Origin: an uncultured Rhodospirillales bacterium
GTDB taxonomy: Bacteria > Pseudomonadota > Alphaproteobacteria > Azospirillales > Azospirillaceae
NCBI GenBank assembly: GCA_903931735.1
Contig: CAIZDL010000124.1
Span: 1-36,538, forward strand
Length of the DNA stretch: 36,538 nucleotides
Direction of reading: 5' to 3'
Shown: positions 24,236 through 33,026 of the stretch, piece after piece
How the letters are laid out: every line of letters starts with the position of its first letter
Numbering within the stretch: the first letter of the stretch is position 1
Position numbers and translations under genes: made by a program
The notes under the pieces: generated by a model
Seen by the model: only the letters and a program-made list of their open reading frames with translations
Database searches by the model: none
What the model was told of the DNA's origin: nothing

Positions 24236-24577
24236 TCACCCCGCAAACATACTGATAACTTCGTCGGTGTTGCACTCCCGAACGATGCGCTCTGCCTTAA
24301 CCAGGAACCGGGCGACATCTTCAGACGTATATCCCCGCTGGAGCAGTGTATCCAAAGCTGCGGCGTAGGCATATTTGTTGATCACCGTCGCGCGGTTCAA
24401 CAAGTCATAGTGACTCCCACTCACGGTAAGCGCCCAGCGAGGCGGATTCGTCGCGTCCATCTTGTCGATTTCACTGGTAACTCGGAAATTTCTACTCCCG
24501 GCTTCTCGCCCGAATAGCGTCTTTTTCTCACCAATGGGAATGACAACCCATTCATCCAACGCAAACCGTTTACGCAT
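24236..24577 (-). CDS. Hypothetical protein, 113 aa
   Basis: A soluble-looking protein with no signal or membrane segment. The N-terminal half appears beta-rich (DEWVVIPIGEKKTLFG), the C-terminal half helical (YAAALDTLLQRGYTSEDVARFLVKAERIV). I do not recognise a family. The ATG at 24577 has AAGG about 9 nt upstream. It is convergent with the M16 operon, with only 26 nt between the stops, and divergent from the acetyltransferase gene. Its base composition is somewhat more A+T-rich than its neighbours, so acquisition is possible but not shown. Confidence 0.65.
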   Translation of the reverse strand: MRKRFALDEWVVIPIGEKKTLFGREAGSRNFRVTSEIDKMDATNPPRWALTVSGSHYDLLNRATVINKYAYAAALDTLLQRGYTSEDVARFLVKAERIVRECNTDEVISMFAG

Positions 24578-24800
24578 TTCAACCGACCTTCATCACAGCG
24601 GCCCCCCAACTTTGGGGGATAATTCATGGAGCCCGAGGCGTTCGTCAAGGGCCTATGAGACCGCAGCCGGTGAGCAAGGACCGTTGAAAATCCGGCTAGG
24701 AACGATATTGTACCGCGCCGCACCTTGACAAGTGGTCCTAGACACCATCACTTGACGACTGACATTGATGCTTTTTCTCGCGCTTTGGGCGGGACTTTTT

Positions 24801-27518
24801 ATGACCATTCACAACATCGACGCACTGCTACAGCCAGCAACCATCGCCCTGGTCGGGTTTGGCGGCACTCCGCGCTGCCCGGGCGCGGTAATGGCGCGTA
24901 ATCTGTTTCATGGCGGCTTTCGCGGGCCGATCATGCCGGTTTCGGCCGATCATGTCGCGGTCGAAGGCGTTCTCGCCTACCGCACCGTGGCCGCCCTGCC
25001 GATGGCGCCAGATTTGGCGGTGGTCTGCTCGCCGTTGGACAAAGCACCCGAGGTGATCGACCAGCTCGGCGCCCGGGGCGCCCGGGCCGTGATCCTGACC
25101 TCCGATGGCGGAGAGAGCGGGCAATCGTCTCCGGCGCTGAGACAACGGCTGATCGACGCCGCAAAGCCCCACCGGTTGCGCCTGCTTGGCCCCGGCAGCC
25201 AAGGGGTGATCGTCCCGGCCTGTGGCCTGAGCGCCAGCCTGATCCAAGTGCGCCAGGCCAAAGGCGACATCGCGCTGATCGGCCAATGCGGCACGGTGGT
25301 CGGCGCCGTCGTCGCGTGGGCGGGGGAGCGGGGCATCGGTTTTTCCCATGTTGCCGCCCTCGGCGACCATGTGGACATCGAGGCCGCCGATCTCATGGAT
25401 TTTTTAGCCAGCGATGGCAGCGTGCGCGCCATTTTGCTGCATATCGAGGCGGTAACCTGCGCCCGCCGCTTTATGTCGGCAGCGCGGGCGGCGGCTCGTC
25501 ACAAACCGGTCATCGTGATCAAAGCCGGGCGCAGCCTGGAGGCCACCTGCCGCGCCAGTGCCAGGGTTGGGGCGCAACCCGGCTCGGATGAAGTTTACGA
25601 CGCCGCCTTTCGCCGGGCCGGTGTCTTGCGGGTAAACCGGCTCTCGGAACTGTTCGATGCCGTGCAAACGCTGGGCACCGGGGTCAGCTTTTCCGGTATA
25701 CCCGTTGGCCCCGGAAGGCTGGCGATCATCACCAACGGCACCGGCATCGCCGTGCTGGCCACCGACACGCTGATCGATGGCGACGGAAGGCTGGCCGGGC
25801 TCTCCGCCGATACCGTCCAAAAACTCAACCAAACATTGCCGCCAAGCTGGTCCCACGGCAACCCGATCAATATTGGTGCCGATGCCAACGCCAAACGATA
25901 TTCAGAAGCCCTCGATATCGTGTTGAGCGACACCACCAACGATGCCGTACTGGTGCTCAATGCGCCATCTGCCACCGGAGATTGCGGTGGCGCCGCCCAA
26001 GCGGTGATCGAAACCGCCAAACGCCAACTTCACGGCCGCAGGCGCCCGGTGCTGACCAGTTGGCTTGGCGAGGGCGCGGTGGACGAAGCCCGGCGGCTGT
26101 TCGCGCTCAACCGTATCCCCTCCTACGAGACCCCCGATGGCGCGATAAGAGGCTTTTTGCAGTTGGTTGAGTTCCATCGCAACCAGGAACTCCTGATGGA
26201 AACGCCGCCCTCAGTCCCCGACCAATTCGCGGTTAACGAGGCGGCGGCGCGAGCGATCATTGAACATGCGCTTGCGAGCGGCCAGCACTGGCTCAGTGAA
26301 ACCGAGGCGCTAGAGGTTCTCGGGCACTATGGCATCGAGGTTAGCGAGACCCACCGGGTGACCACCCCCGAAGCCGCCGCCGAGGCTGCCCGCCGGATCA
26401 ACAAGCCGGTGACGCTGAAACTAAGAGCGCCCGATATCGGGCATCGCGCCGACTTCATCAAATTTGTGCTCAATTTGCGCAGCCCCGAAGAAGTGCTGGC
26501 GGCGGCCAACCGGCTTTTGGCCGAGGCGGCCGACCTCGTGCCGCCCATCACCGCCGATGCCTTCACCGTTCAAGCCATGGCCGATCTTGGGGAAACACAG
26601 GAACTCATGATCGGCATGAGCGAAGACCGGCTCTTTGGCCCGGTGCTGCGCTTTGGTCAAGGCGGCACCGGAGGCAAGGCCCTGGGCGACGAGGCGCTGT
26701 CGCTGCCCCCCCTCAACATGAACCTCGCCCACGACCTGATGGCGCGCACCCGGGTCTGGCGGCTTATGAGAGGCTATCGCGGGCGCAAAGCGGTGGATCT
26801 CGACGCCGTGGCCCAGGCGCTCATCAAGGTTTCCCATCTGGTTGCCGACTTTCCCGAAATTGCGGAGCTGGACCTCGACCCGCTATTTGCCAGCCATCGC
26901 GGCGTGTTGGCGCTTGGCGCCCGCATCCGGGTCACGACGCCGGATCAACCCGGCACCGCCCGCTTGGCCATCCAGCCCTATCCCAAGCAACTGGAAGAGT
27001 TGGCGCAGCTTCGCGATGGCACGCCGGTGCTGGTCCGGCCGATTCGGCCCGAGGACGAACCCGCGCTTCACGCCATGATCGCGGCCATGAGCGCCGAAGA
27101 TTTGCGCTTGCGCTTTTTTGCGCCGACCCGCCGCCTGTCCCACCACACCGCCGCGCGCATGACCCAAATCGATTATGACCGGGAAATGGCGTTTGTTTTG
27201 ATCACCACCGATCACCGCGACGCCGAAATTCTCGGAGTCGCGCATCTGATCGCCGACCCCGATATGAAACGCGCCGAATTTGCGCCCATGGTCCGCAGCA
27301 ACCTCACGCACTGCGGCCTTGGAACCCTCCTCATGGGGAAGATCATTTCCTATGCCCGCCAGAGGGAAATCGGCGAGGTTTATGCCGAGGTCTTGCGGGA
27401 AAATGTCGGGATGATCAAGCTCGCGAACCACTATCACTGCTCCCGCCACGATAACCCCGACGAGCCCGGAACCCTCGAAGTTCGGCTGCGTTTGACCGCC
27501 GGAACGGGTCTTCGCTAA
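24801..27518 (+). CDS. Pat-type protein acetyltransferase (acyl-CoA synthetase-like/GNAT fusion)
   Basis: A 905-aa fusion. From the N-terminus: a CoA-binding Rossmann domain (IALVGFGG, about 8-105), a succinyl-CoA-ligase-like domain (IGQCGTVVGAVVAWAGERGIGFS), an ATP-grasp-like domain (about 490-700), and a C-terminal GNAT acetyltransferase (about 737-900, VLVRPIRPEDEPALHAMI). Proteins of this build (Pat/PatZ) acetylate lysines, for example in acetyl-CoA synthetase, and the synthetase-like half is usually regulatory. Here the ATP-grasp HKSDVGGV motif reads H548-R-A-D-F-I-K-F, so ATP-dependent ligase activity is unlikely. The frame opens at 24765; the ATG at 24801 fits the family start and has GGGA upstream. 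Confidence 0.88.
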   Translation: MTIHNIDALLQPATIALVGFGGTPRCPGAVMARNLFHGGFRGPIMPVSADHVAVEGVLAYRTVAALPMAPDLAVVCSPLDKAPEVIDQLGARGARAVILTSDGGESGQSSPALRQRLIDAAKPHRLRLLGPGSQGVIVPACGLSASLIQVRQAKGDIALIGQCGTVVGAVVAWAGERGIGFSHVAALGDHVDIEAADLMDFLASDGSVRAILLHIEAVTCARRFMSAARAAARHKPVIVIKAGRSLEATCRASARVGAQPGSDEVYDAAFRRAGVLRVNRLSELFDAVQTLGTGVSFSGIPVGPGRLAIITNGTGIAVLATDTLIDGDGRLAGLSADTVQKLNQTLPPSWSHGNPINIGADANAKRYSEALDIVLSDTTNDAVLVLNAPSATGDCGGAAQAVIETAKRQLHGRRRPVLTSWLGEGAVDEARRLFALNRIPSYETPDGAIRGFLQLVEFHRNQELLMETPPSVPDQFAVNEAAARAIIEHALASGQHWLSETEALEVLGHYGIEVSETHRVTTPEAAAEAARRINKPVTLKLRAPDIGHRADFIKFVLNLRSPEEVLAAANRLLAEAADLVPPITADAFTVQAMADLGETQELMIGMSEDRLFGPVLRFGQGGTGGKALGDEALSLPPLNMNLAHDLMARTRVWRLMRGYRGRKAVDLDAVAQALIKVSHLVADFPEIAELDLDPLFASHRGVLALGARIRVTTPDQPGTARLAIQPYPKQLEELAQLRDGTPVLVRPIRPEDEPALHAMIAAMSAEDLRLRFFAPTRRLSHHTAARMTQIDYDREMAFVLITTDHRDAEILGVAHLIADPDMKRAEFAPMVRSNLTHCGLGTLLMGKIISYARQREIGEVYAEVLRENVGMIKLANHYHCSRHDNPDEPGTLEVRLRLTAGTGLR

Positions 27519-27531
27519 CGACTTATGGCCA

Positions 27532-27560
27532 TTGACAACGATTGCGAATGAACCGCAATC
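27532..27560 (+). promoter_or_regulatory. Dyad and TTGACA in cold-shock gene leader
   Basis: TTGACA at 27532-27537 is a good -35 but lacks a good -10. It is followed by a 21-bp dyad, GATTGCG (27540-27546), 7 nt, and CGCAATC (27554-27560). A protein bound there would block a promoter at this site. The remaining leader to the ATG at 27677 is over 110 nt, as is typical for cold-shock messages. Confidence 0.35.
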
Positions 27561-27676
27561 TCGGTGAGAGAACCAAAAATTCACATCATTCGACTAGGGG
27601 TGATAATCTCTCCTTGCATATTGCGCTCGTTAGGCCATCCTGCGAGCTTAGTTTTTTCCACTCGACGAGACATTAC

Positions 27677-28309
27677 ATGTACGACCGCTCTCCCCGTTCC
27701 TTCTCGGCACCCGCGATCACCCAGAGCGGCGCGCGTGCCACCGTAAAATGGTTCAACCCGACCAAGGGCTTCGGCTTCGTAACGCCGGAGGATGGGTCGC
27801 CCGATGCGTTCCTGCACATATCCGCAGTTCAGGCCGCCGGGCATGATGCGCTGCCGGAAGGGGCAACCATCATCTGCGACCTTTCCAGCGGCCCCAAGGG
27901 TCCGCAGGTCGCCTCGATCTCGTCGGTGGACACATCAACCGCGAGTTCCGGTGGTGGCCGTCCGCAGCGCTCTGGACCCCGCAATGATTTCGGGTCCGCC
28001 CCGCGCGGCGATTACGGGGCGGGATCGCGCAGCGATTTCGGCGGTGGCTCCCGTGGCCCCTCGCGCGCTGGCTGGGGCGGTCAGGACGACGACCAGGGCG
28101 GCGAGACGATCGAAGGCACCGTGAAATGGTTCAACTCCGACAAGGGGTTCGGGTTTGTCGCTCCCCATGGCGGCGGCAAGGACGTTTTCGTTCATCGCAG
28201 CGCGCTGGAGCGGTCCGGGGTGCATTCTCTTGCTGATGGCGAACCGGTGCGGCTAACTGTCCGCCAAGGACAAAAAGGCCCCGAGGCGGTTCGCGTCGAA
28301 GTTCTCTGA
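27677..28309 (+). CDS. Double cold-shock-domain protein
   Basis: A 210-aa protein with two cold-shock domains: about 20-84 (RNP1 KGFGFVTP, RNP2 DAFLHISA) and about 145-210 (RNP1 KGFGFVAP, RNP2 DVFVHRSA). Each would bind single-stranded RNA or DNA, as an RNA chaperone or anti-terminator. The domains are joined by a Gly/Arg/Ser/Asp-rich linker (about 92-142), probably disordered and possibly RNA-binding. Double-domain cold-shock proteins are common in alphaproteobacteria. The frame is open from 27542, but the ATG at 27677 gives the typical start just before domain 1. A strong terminator follows. Confidence 0.93.
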   Translation: MYDRSPRSFSAPAITQSGARATVKWFNPTKGFGFVTPEDGSPDAFLHISAVQAAGHDALPEGATIICDLSSGPKGPQVASISSVDTSTASSGGGRPQRSGPRNDFGSAPRGDYGAGSRSDFGGGSRGPSRAGWGGQDDDQGGETIEGTVKWFNSDKGFGFVAPHGGGKDVFVHRSALERSGVHSLADGEPVRLTVRQGQKGPEAVRVEVL

Positions 28310-28337
28310 GCCTTTTTTTTGCCGAGACCCCGGTCTC

Positions 28338-28382
28338 AAAACAGCCGCTCCGATTCGCTTAGGCGTTCGGGCGGCTGTTTTT
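28338..28382 (+). terminator. Intrinsic terminator after cold-shock gene
   Basis: AAAACAGCCGC (28338-28348) and GCGGCTGTTTT (28371-28381) form an 11-bp stem ending in a T-run. A smaller palindrome, GAGACC-CC-GGTCTC (28324-28337), precedes it, and eight T follow the stop codon at 28313-28320. Confidence 0.8.
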
Positions 28383-28591
28383 GTGTCTTAAGGTCAAAAC
28401 GCGGCGTCGGTGCATGGCCCGCTAAATGCATGGCTCCATGCTGACCGCAGCGGTTTGCCCATCACCGCCCCGGCCTGGAGCAAGACACCTCCCCCTGCTC
28501 TTCTTTCCGGACCAAGCCCGGCACATTCTACCCGGCAAAGCCCGACCCCTGGATGGAAATGGACCAGGACTGGCCCTTAATGGAGGCCGCG

Positions 28592-28780
28592 ATGACCATT
28601 CATCAAGAAATCTGCCGTTATCGAGCCGGAAGCAGCCCATGTTGCGGGGAATTGGGCCACGACGACATCGCCGCCGACGCCGCCGAACTCGCGGTTTATG
28701 AAACCGCGCGCGCCCTCGGATATTTGACCACCCAAGCCGCGAGGATCGCCGCGTCCTATGGTCGCACCCTCAACTTATAG
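28592..28780 (+). CDS. Hypothetical small protein, 62 aa
   Basis: A 62-aa protein with GGAGG 5 nt upstream of the ATG at 28592; ATGs at 28553, 28559 and 28580 are in frame but lack such a site. The N-terminus holds three Cys (ICRY and SSPCCGELGHDD); the rest looks helical and Ala-rich (AADAAELAVYETARALGYLT). No membrane segment is visible and I do not recognise a family. It stands alone between the cold-shock terminator and the histidine kinase. The 282 nt before it contain the cold-shock terminator and nothing else I can support. Confidence 0.55.
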   Translation: MTIHQEICRYRAGSSPCCGELGHDDIAADAAELAVYETARALGYLTTQAARIAASYGRTLNL

Positions 28781-28960
28781 CAACCCACGCGCCAAGACTA
28801 AGGAGACGGGCATTCATCGGCAGCAGACTCCACTTCATTGGAAAGATCGGCCTTGGCAATTTCAAATCGGTCTGTCATGATAACGTAACTTAATCATTAC
28901 AATCACTGTTAAGCTACCAAAAATGCCCAGCTTAATATTGCAGATGCGAACGGCAACATC

Positions 28961-30517
28961 ATGACAGCCGCTGTCGATTGCGGGTTTGCCCCTACTGTGG
29001 CCGACTTGGTTGACGTTGCAAGTTTTTCCCAGGAATGGTTGTGGGAAACCGATGCGAACGGCATCCTGTGCCGCCTCTCGGACCGCTATGACCAACTAAT
29101 TGGCGCCCGGAGCGCCGATATACTCGGCCATCGCCTCATCGAACTGCTAGAGCCCTCGCCTAGCGGGAATGCGTGCGACCATAACCACATTGTCAGGGCG
29201 CTGACGTTACGCCACAGCTTTGCCGGCCGCGTTTGCAGCCTGAAGGCGTCGCCTGGGCGGACTATCGTGACGCGGCTCGGCGGCAAACCGCGCTATGACA
29301 CCAACGGCAACCACCTCGGTTTCCTCGGACTCGGCACCGACGTAACCGAGAGCTTTCAGCGCGAACGGGCATGGCTCGACAGCATCGCCCAAAGCGAGTT
29401 GCTGGTTGCCACCATCGAGTCCTGCCCGGTCAGCATCTCGATCGCCGACGCGTTGCGCCCGGGCCTACCGCTGATTTACGTCAACCCCTCATTCACCCGC
29501 ATTACCGGCTACGCCCTGCACGAGGTCATCGAGCGCAACTTCGACTTTTTGCAAGGCCCCGACACGGACCCGGCAACAGCGCGCCGCATCTCCGAATGTC
29601 TTCATATGAAAAAGACCTGCGACGTTGAAATTCTCAACTATCGCAAAGACGGGACACCATTCTGGAACGCTTTGGTGTTTGCGCCTCTTGTCCGCCACGG
29701 TCAAATCGTGGCCTTTATCGGTGTTCAAAGCGACATTACCGATAAAAGGGCCGAACAGCAAGAACTCCAGCGCCGCCACCGGCTTCAGGCCCTAGGGCAA
29801 CTTGCGGGCGGCGTGTCGCACGAAATCAATAACCTGCTGCAACCAATTCTGAGCTACGCTGAACTGGTCCAGACCGAGATCACGGCCAGTCATACGACTG
29901 CCGCCAAGCGGCTGGGAAAAGTGCTTTACTGCGCGGAACAGGCCAGAGACATCGTGCGCAATGTATTGCGTTTTTCGCGGACCGATGAAAATACACTCAG
30001 CGAGCTTGATCTTGCGGCGGCTCTTTCAGAATCCGTCGAATTTGTTCGCGATTTGCTGCCGGCAACGATTACGGTTGCGGTTCGAGGCATCGACTCCGAC
30101 CTTGGTGTCGGCTGGATCAACGCCGTCGAAATGACCCAAATCGTGACCAACCTCCTGAACAACGCCGTCCAGGCCATGAAGGGGCGGGGCGAGATTGCGG
30201 TCGAGGCCGGGACAGCCTACGTCGCGCCCTACCAAGCCTCGCTGCTCGGCGTCGTTGCTGGCGATTATTGCGTGGTCACCATCACCGATACCGGGCCGGG
30301 CATGGATGAAGCCGTCCTGTCGCGCCTGTTTGAGCCGTTCTTCACCACCAAGCCGCTCGGCCAAGGCACCGGGCTTGGGCTTTCCGTGGTTTATGGCATC
30401 CTGCAAAATTGGCGCGGTACAATTTCGGCATCCAGCAGCTCGGGCCGGGGCGCCAGCTTCACCCTGCACATCCCTCTGGTATCCGCTTTGGCCGTGACCT
30501 CCACCCACTCCGACTGA
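28961..30517 (+). CDS. PAS/LOV-like sensor histidine kinase without photoactive Cys
   Basis: A 518-aa cytoplasmic kinase with no membrane segment. The first PAS domain is at about 18-130 ([12 protein letters not shown] ... GLGTDVTE). The second, about 145-262, has LOV features: [11 protein letters not shown], the LOV core [15 protein letters not shown] (192-206), and flavin contacts Asn226 (NYRKDG), Asn236 (FWN) and Gln256 (GVQSDIT). Phe194 takes the place of the adduct-forming Cys (NCRFLQ in true LOV). Dimerisation/phosphoacceptor His287 is in [13 protein letters not shown]. The ATPase domain has the N-box (TNLLNNAVQ), DTGPGMD, and GTGLGLSVV. The start has only a weak ribosome site. A chemoreceptor gene starts 11 nt after its stop, and no response regulator is adjacent. 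Confidence 0.92.
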   Translation: MTAAVDCGFAPTVADLVDVASFSQEWLWETDANGILCRLSDRYDQLIGARSADILGHRLIELLEPSPSGNACDHNHIVRALTLRHSFAGRVCSLKASPGRTIVTRLGGKPRYDTNGNHLGFLGLGTDVTESFQRERAWLDSIAQSELLVATIESCPVSISIADALRPGLPLIYVNPSFTRITGYALHEVIERNFDFLQGPDTDPATARRISECLHMKKTCDVEILNYRKDGTPFWNALVFAPLVRHGQIVAFIGVQSDITDKRAEQQELQRRHRLQALGQLAGGVSHEINNLLQPILSYAELVQTEITASHTTAAKRLGKVLYCAEQARDIVRNVLRFSRTDENTLSELDLAAALSESVEFVRDLLPATITVAVRGIDSDLGVGWINAVEMTQIVTNLLNNAVQAMKGRGEIAVEAGTAYVAPYQASLLGVVAGDYCVVTITDTGPGMDEAVLSRLFEPFFTTKPLGQGTGLGLSVVYGILQNWRGTISASSSSGRGASFTLHIPLVSALAVTSTHSD

Positions 30518-30528
30518 GGACTTCCGAT

Positions 30529-32862
30529 ATGGCATCCTGGCTGAATCGCTTCTACATCGGCACAAGAATATATGCTGGCTTCGCCATCATCTTGTTGCTA
30601 TTGGGCGTTCTCGCCTACATTTCATACCGGAGCCTCGACACCATTGCCGGGCTTCAGGCCGGCTCGGTTAGCTATGCCAGCGATGCGCTGGAAGTCCAGA
30701 GGATCGAACGCAATCTGGTTGGTATGCGGCGCAATATTTCGATCTATCTCGCAACCGGCAGCGTTACGGAATTCAAACGGGCGGAAGAACTGGCGGGCAT
30801 CATCAAAGGCCAGTTTGAAACACTGGAGCACACTCTCAAAGATCCCAAATTTCGGTCTTCGGCAGATGAACTGCGTAAACAAACCGAAGCTTACTTCACC
30901 ACCGCCAATAAAGCCGTGAAAATTCGCGACGCGCGCGACTGGATCATGGAGACCGGCTTTATTCCCAATACAGAATCGGCGACGATCAATCTCAACCGAG
31001 TCATGGATGCCGCGATGAGCACCGGCAACTTTGAGCTGACAACCTATCTCGGGGTCGCCAAAGAGGCGATTTGGGCGCTCCGCTACGAGGCCGAGCGCTT
31101 TGACGCCACCGGCGAAGCCGATCACGCCACCAAAGCCAAAGCCGAGATGGATCAGTTGAAGAAGGCGATTCTCGAGATTGCCGCCCGTGTCGAAGACCCA
31201 ACGCTTCGGTCCCGCATCATCAAAGTTCAACAGCGGGTGACAGAGCTTAGTGAAACTTTCGAAAAACAAGTTGGCTATATTACAAGTTATCACGAAATAT
31301 CCAACAAAACCTTGGTGGAGATGGCCGAGACTCTCAAAACTCTGTCCATGAAGTTAACCTCCGACATTCAATCCGGCCTGGATGAACTTAACGGGCAGTT
31401 AAACCAAACCATCAACGACACCACCCACACCACGGTTGGTCTTTCATTAGCAGTTTTCGTTGGCGGCTTCCTGATCGCTTGGTTAATCGGTGCTGGCATT
31501 TCGCGTCCAATCATCGGCATGACCAAGACCATGAGCAAACTGGCCGCTGGCGACAATGCCATTCTGGTTCCCGCCCTCGACAATCTTGATGAAATCGGCG
31601 ATATGGCTCGTGCCGTTCAGGTGTTCAAAGAAAGCGCAATAGAAAACGAACGTCTGAAGCAAGCACAAGAAATTGAGGAAAAATCAAAGCGGCATCGTCA
31701 AGAGGAATCCGAAGAACTGATTGATATGTTTGGCTCCAGCGTTTCGGGCGTATTTGGAAGCCTTTCCGAAGCCTCGTCGGCCATGGCCACAACTGCAAAA
31801 TCGATGAACGATATCTCCAACGAAACCAATCACCAAGTCGACATCGTCACCCACGCCATCGGGCAAACCAGCGAAAACGCGCAGTCCGTAGCCTCGGCCT
31901 CCCAAGAGCTTACTGCGGCCATCGGTGAAATCGGCCGCCTGATCCACTCCTCCAGCAACGTTGCCGCTGAAGGTGCCAATCAATCCCGTGAAGTCATCAA
32001 CAAAGTTGAAATGCTCCGTCAAGCATCGGAGCGTATTGGAAATATCATTGGCATTATTTCAACCATCGCTAGCCAGACCAATCTCCTCGCCCTCAACGCT
32101 ACGATTGAAGCAGCACGGGCCGGCGATGCGGGTAAAGGCTTTGCGGTGGTGGCGAGCGAGGTTAAATCACTTTCCCAACAAACCCAAAAGGCCACTGTCG
32201 ATATTGCGGAACAAATCACCGGCATTCAGGACTCGATCTCGAGCACCGTCGACTCCGTACAGGCAATCGGCAAAACGATCACCCACATTCACGAATCGAC
32301 CAACGAAATCGCTGCCGCCATCACCGAACAACAAAGCGCAACCAACGAAATCGCTCGCAATGTTCAGTTTGTCTCCTCAAGCGCAGATGAAATCTCCCAC
32401 AGCATAAAATTGGTTCGCGATGCCGCCGATCAAACGATCAGCGCCTCGACCAAGGTGCGCGACGCTTCCGATACCATGTCGGGTCAGGCCGAAAAGTTAA
32501 GCGTTGAGGTGAAAGACTTCCTCTCGGCGATCAAGGGTGCTGGAACCCAGCACGAATTTCAACGCCTTTCGGTCAATATTCCGGCGCAACTTGTCACGGA
32601 AAACGGCACCAAAGCCGCCACCAGGGCGAACCAAATCTCCATTGGCGGCGCATGGCTCGCCACCCGCGTCGACCAACCGCTCGGCTCCACGGTCGAAATC
32701 TCTCTCGAAGGCGTATCTCGCCCAATAAAATCGCGCGTTGCGGGTCTAACAGAGACAGGCACTCGCCTACAATTCCCGATGGACACCGCCCACCTCTCCT
32801 TTATGGTCGGTGTTATCCAACAACTGGCCCAAACAACCGGTAGAAAGCGTGTGACAACCTGA
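30529..32862 (+). CDS. Methyl-accepting chemotaxis protein with C-terminal PilZ-like domain
   Basis: A 777-aa chemoreceptor. TM1 is at about 13-33 and TM2 at about 303-326. Between them lies a helical periplasmic sensor region of about 270 residues. HAMP follows (about 325-378), then the cytoplasmic coiled coil with the highly conserved tip (about 513-550, [19 protein letters not shown] then [14 protein letters not shown]). After about 670 comes a PilZ-like domain (about 675-765) with NxSxGG intact (N701-Q-I-S-I-G-G707), but the RxxxR motif reads R679-L-S-V-N683. MCP-PilZ fusions are known from Azospirillum Tlp1. The ATG at 30529 has GAGGA 8 nt upstream; the kinase ends 11 nt before it. Confidence 0.93.
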   Translation: MASWLNRFYIGTRIYAGFAIILLLLGVLAYISYRSLDTIAGLQAGSVSYASDALEVQRIERNLVGMRRNISIYLATGSVTEFKRAEELAGIIKGQFETLEHTLKDPKFRSSADELRKQTEAYFTTANKAVKIRDARDWIMETGFIPNTESATINLNRVMDAAMSTGNFELTTYLGVAKEAIWALRYEAERFDATGEADHATKAKAEMDQLKKAILEIAARVEDPTLRSRIIKVQQRVTELSETFEKQVGYITSYHEISNKTLVEMAETLKTLSMKLTSDIQSGLDELNGQLNQTINDTTHTTVGLSLAVFVGGFLIAWLIGAGISRPIIGMTKTMSKLAAGDNAILVPALDNLDEIGDMARAVQVFKESAIENERLKQAQEIEEKSKRHRQEESEELIDMFGSSVSGVFGSLSEASSAMATTAKSMNDISNETNHQVDIVTHAIGQTSENAQSVASASQELTAAIGEIGRLIHSSSNVAAEGANQSREVINKVEMLRQASERIGNIIGIISTIASQTNLLALNATIEAARAGDAGKGFAVVASEVKSLSQQTQKATVDIAEQITGIQDSISSTVDSVQAIGKTITHIHESTNEIAAAITEQQSATNEIARNVQFVSSSADEISHSIKLVRDAADQTISASTKVRDASDTMSGQAEKLSVEVKDFLSAIKGAGTQHEFQRLSVNIPAQLVTENGTKAATRANQISIGGAWLATRVDQPLGSTVEISLEGVSRPIKSRVAGLTETGTRLQFPMDTAHLSFMVGVIQQLAQTTGRKRVTT

Positions 32863-32940
32863 AACGGCGGCAAACTCGATCGACGCGGGAAAAAAAAACG
32901 GCGACGGGCCGGGGGTGTCGCCATAAGGCACGCGAAGCGG

Positions 32941-32969
32941 TTGACCCGCGCGGTCTGAGTGGTTAGGGT
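32941..32969 (+). promoter_or_regulatory. Candidate sigma-70 promoter for serC
   Basis: TTGACC (32941-32946) and TAGGGT (32964-32969) with 17 nt between. It resembles the proposed ihfA promoter (TTGACG-17-TAGGTT). The leader to the serC ATG would be about 50 nt. Confidence 0.4.
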
Positions 32970-33026
32970 CGGCGCTGGGCCACGCCCCCCCGCCGGGGCG
33001 CTCTATTCTGCAAGGGATAGTTTCAA

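Noticed and set aside
32914-32932. GGCGAC/GTCGCC repeat after the chemoreceptor as terminator
   Set aside because: The stem is 6 bp and not followed by T on the plus strand. The A-run is on the upstream side, so it does not fit the chemoreceptor transcript.
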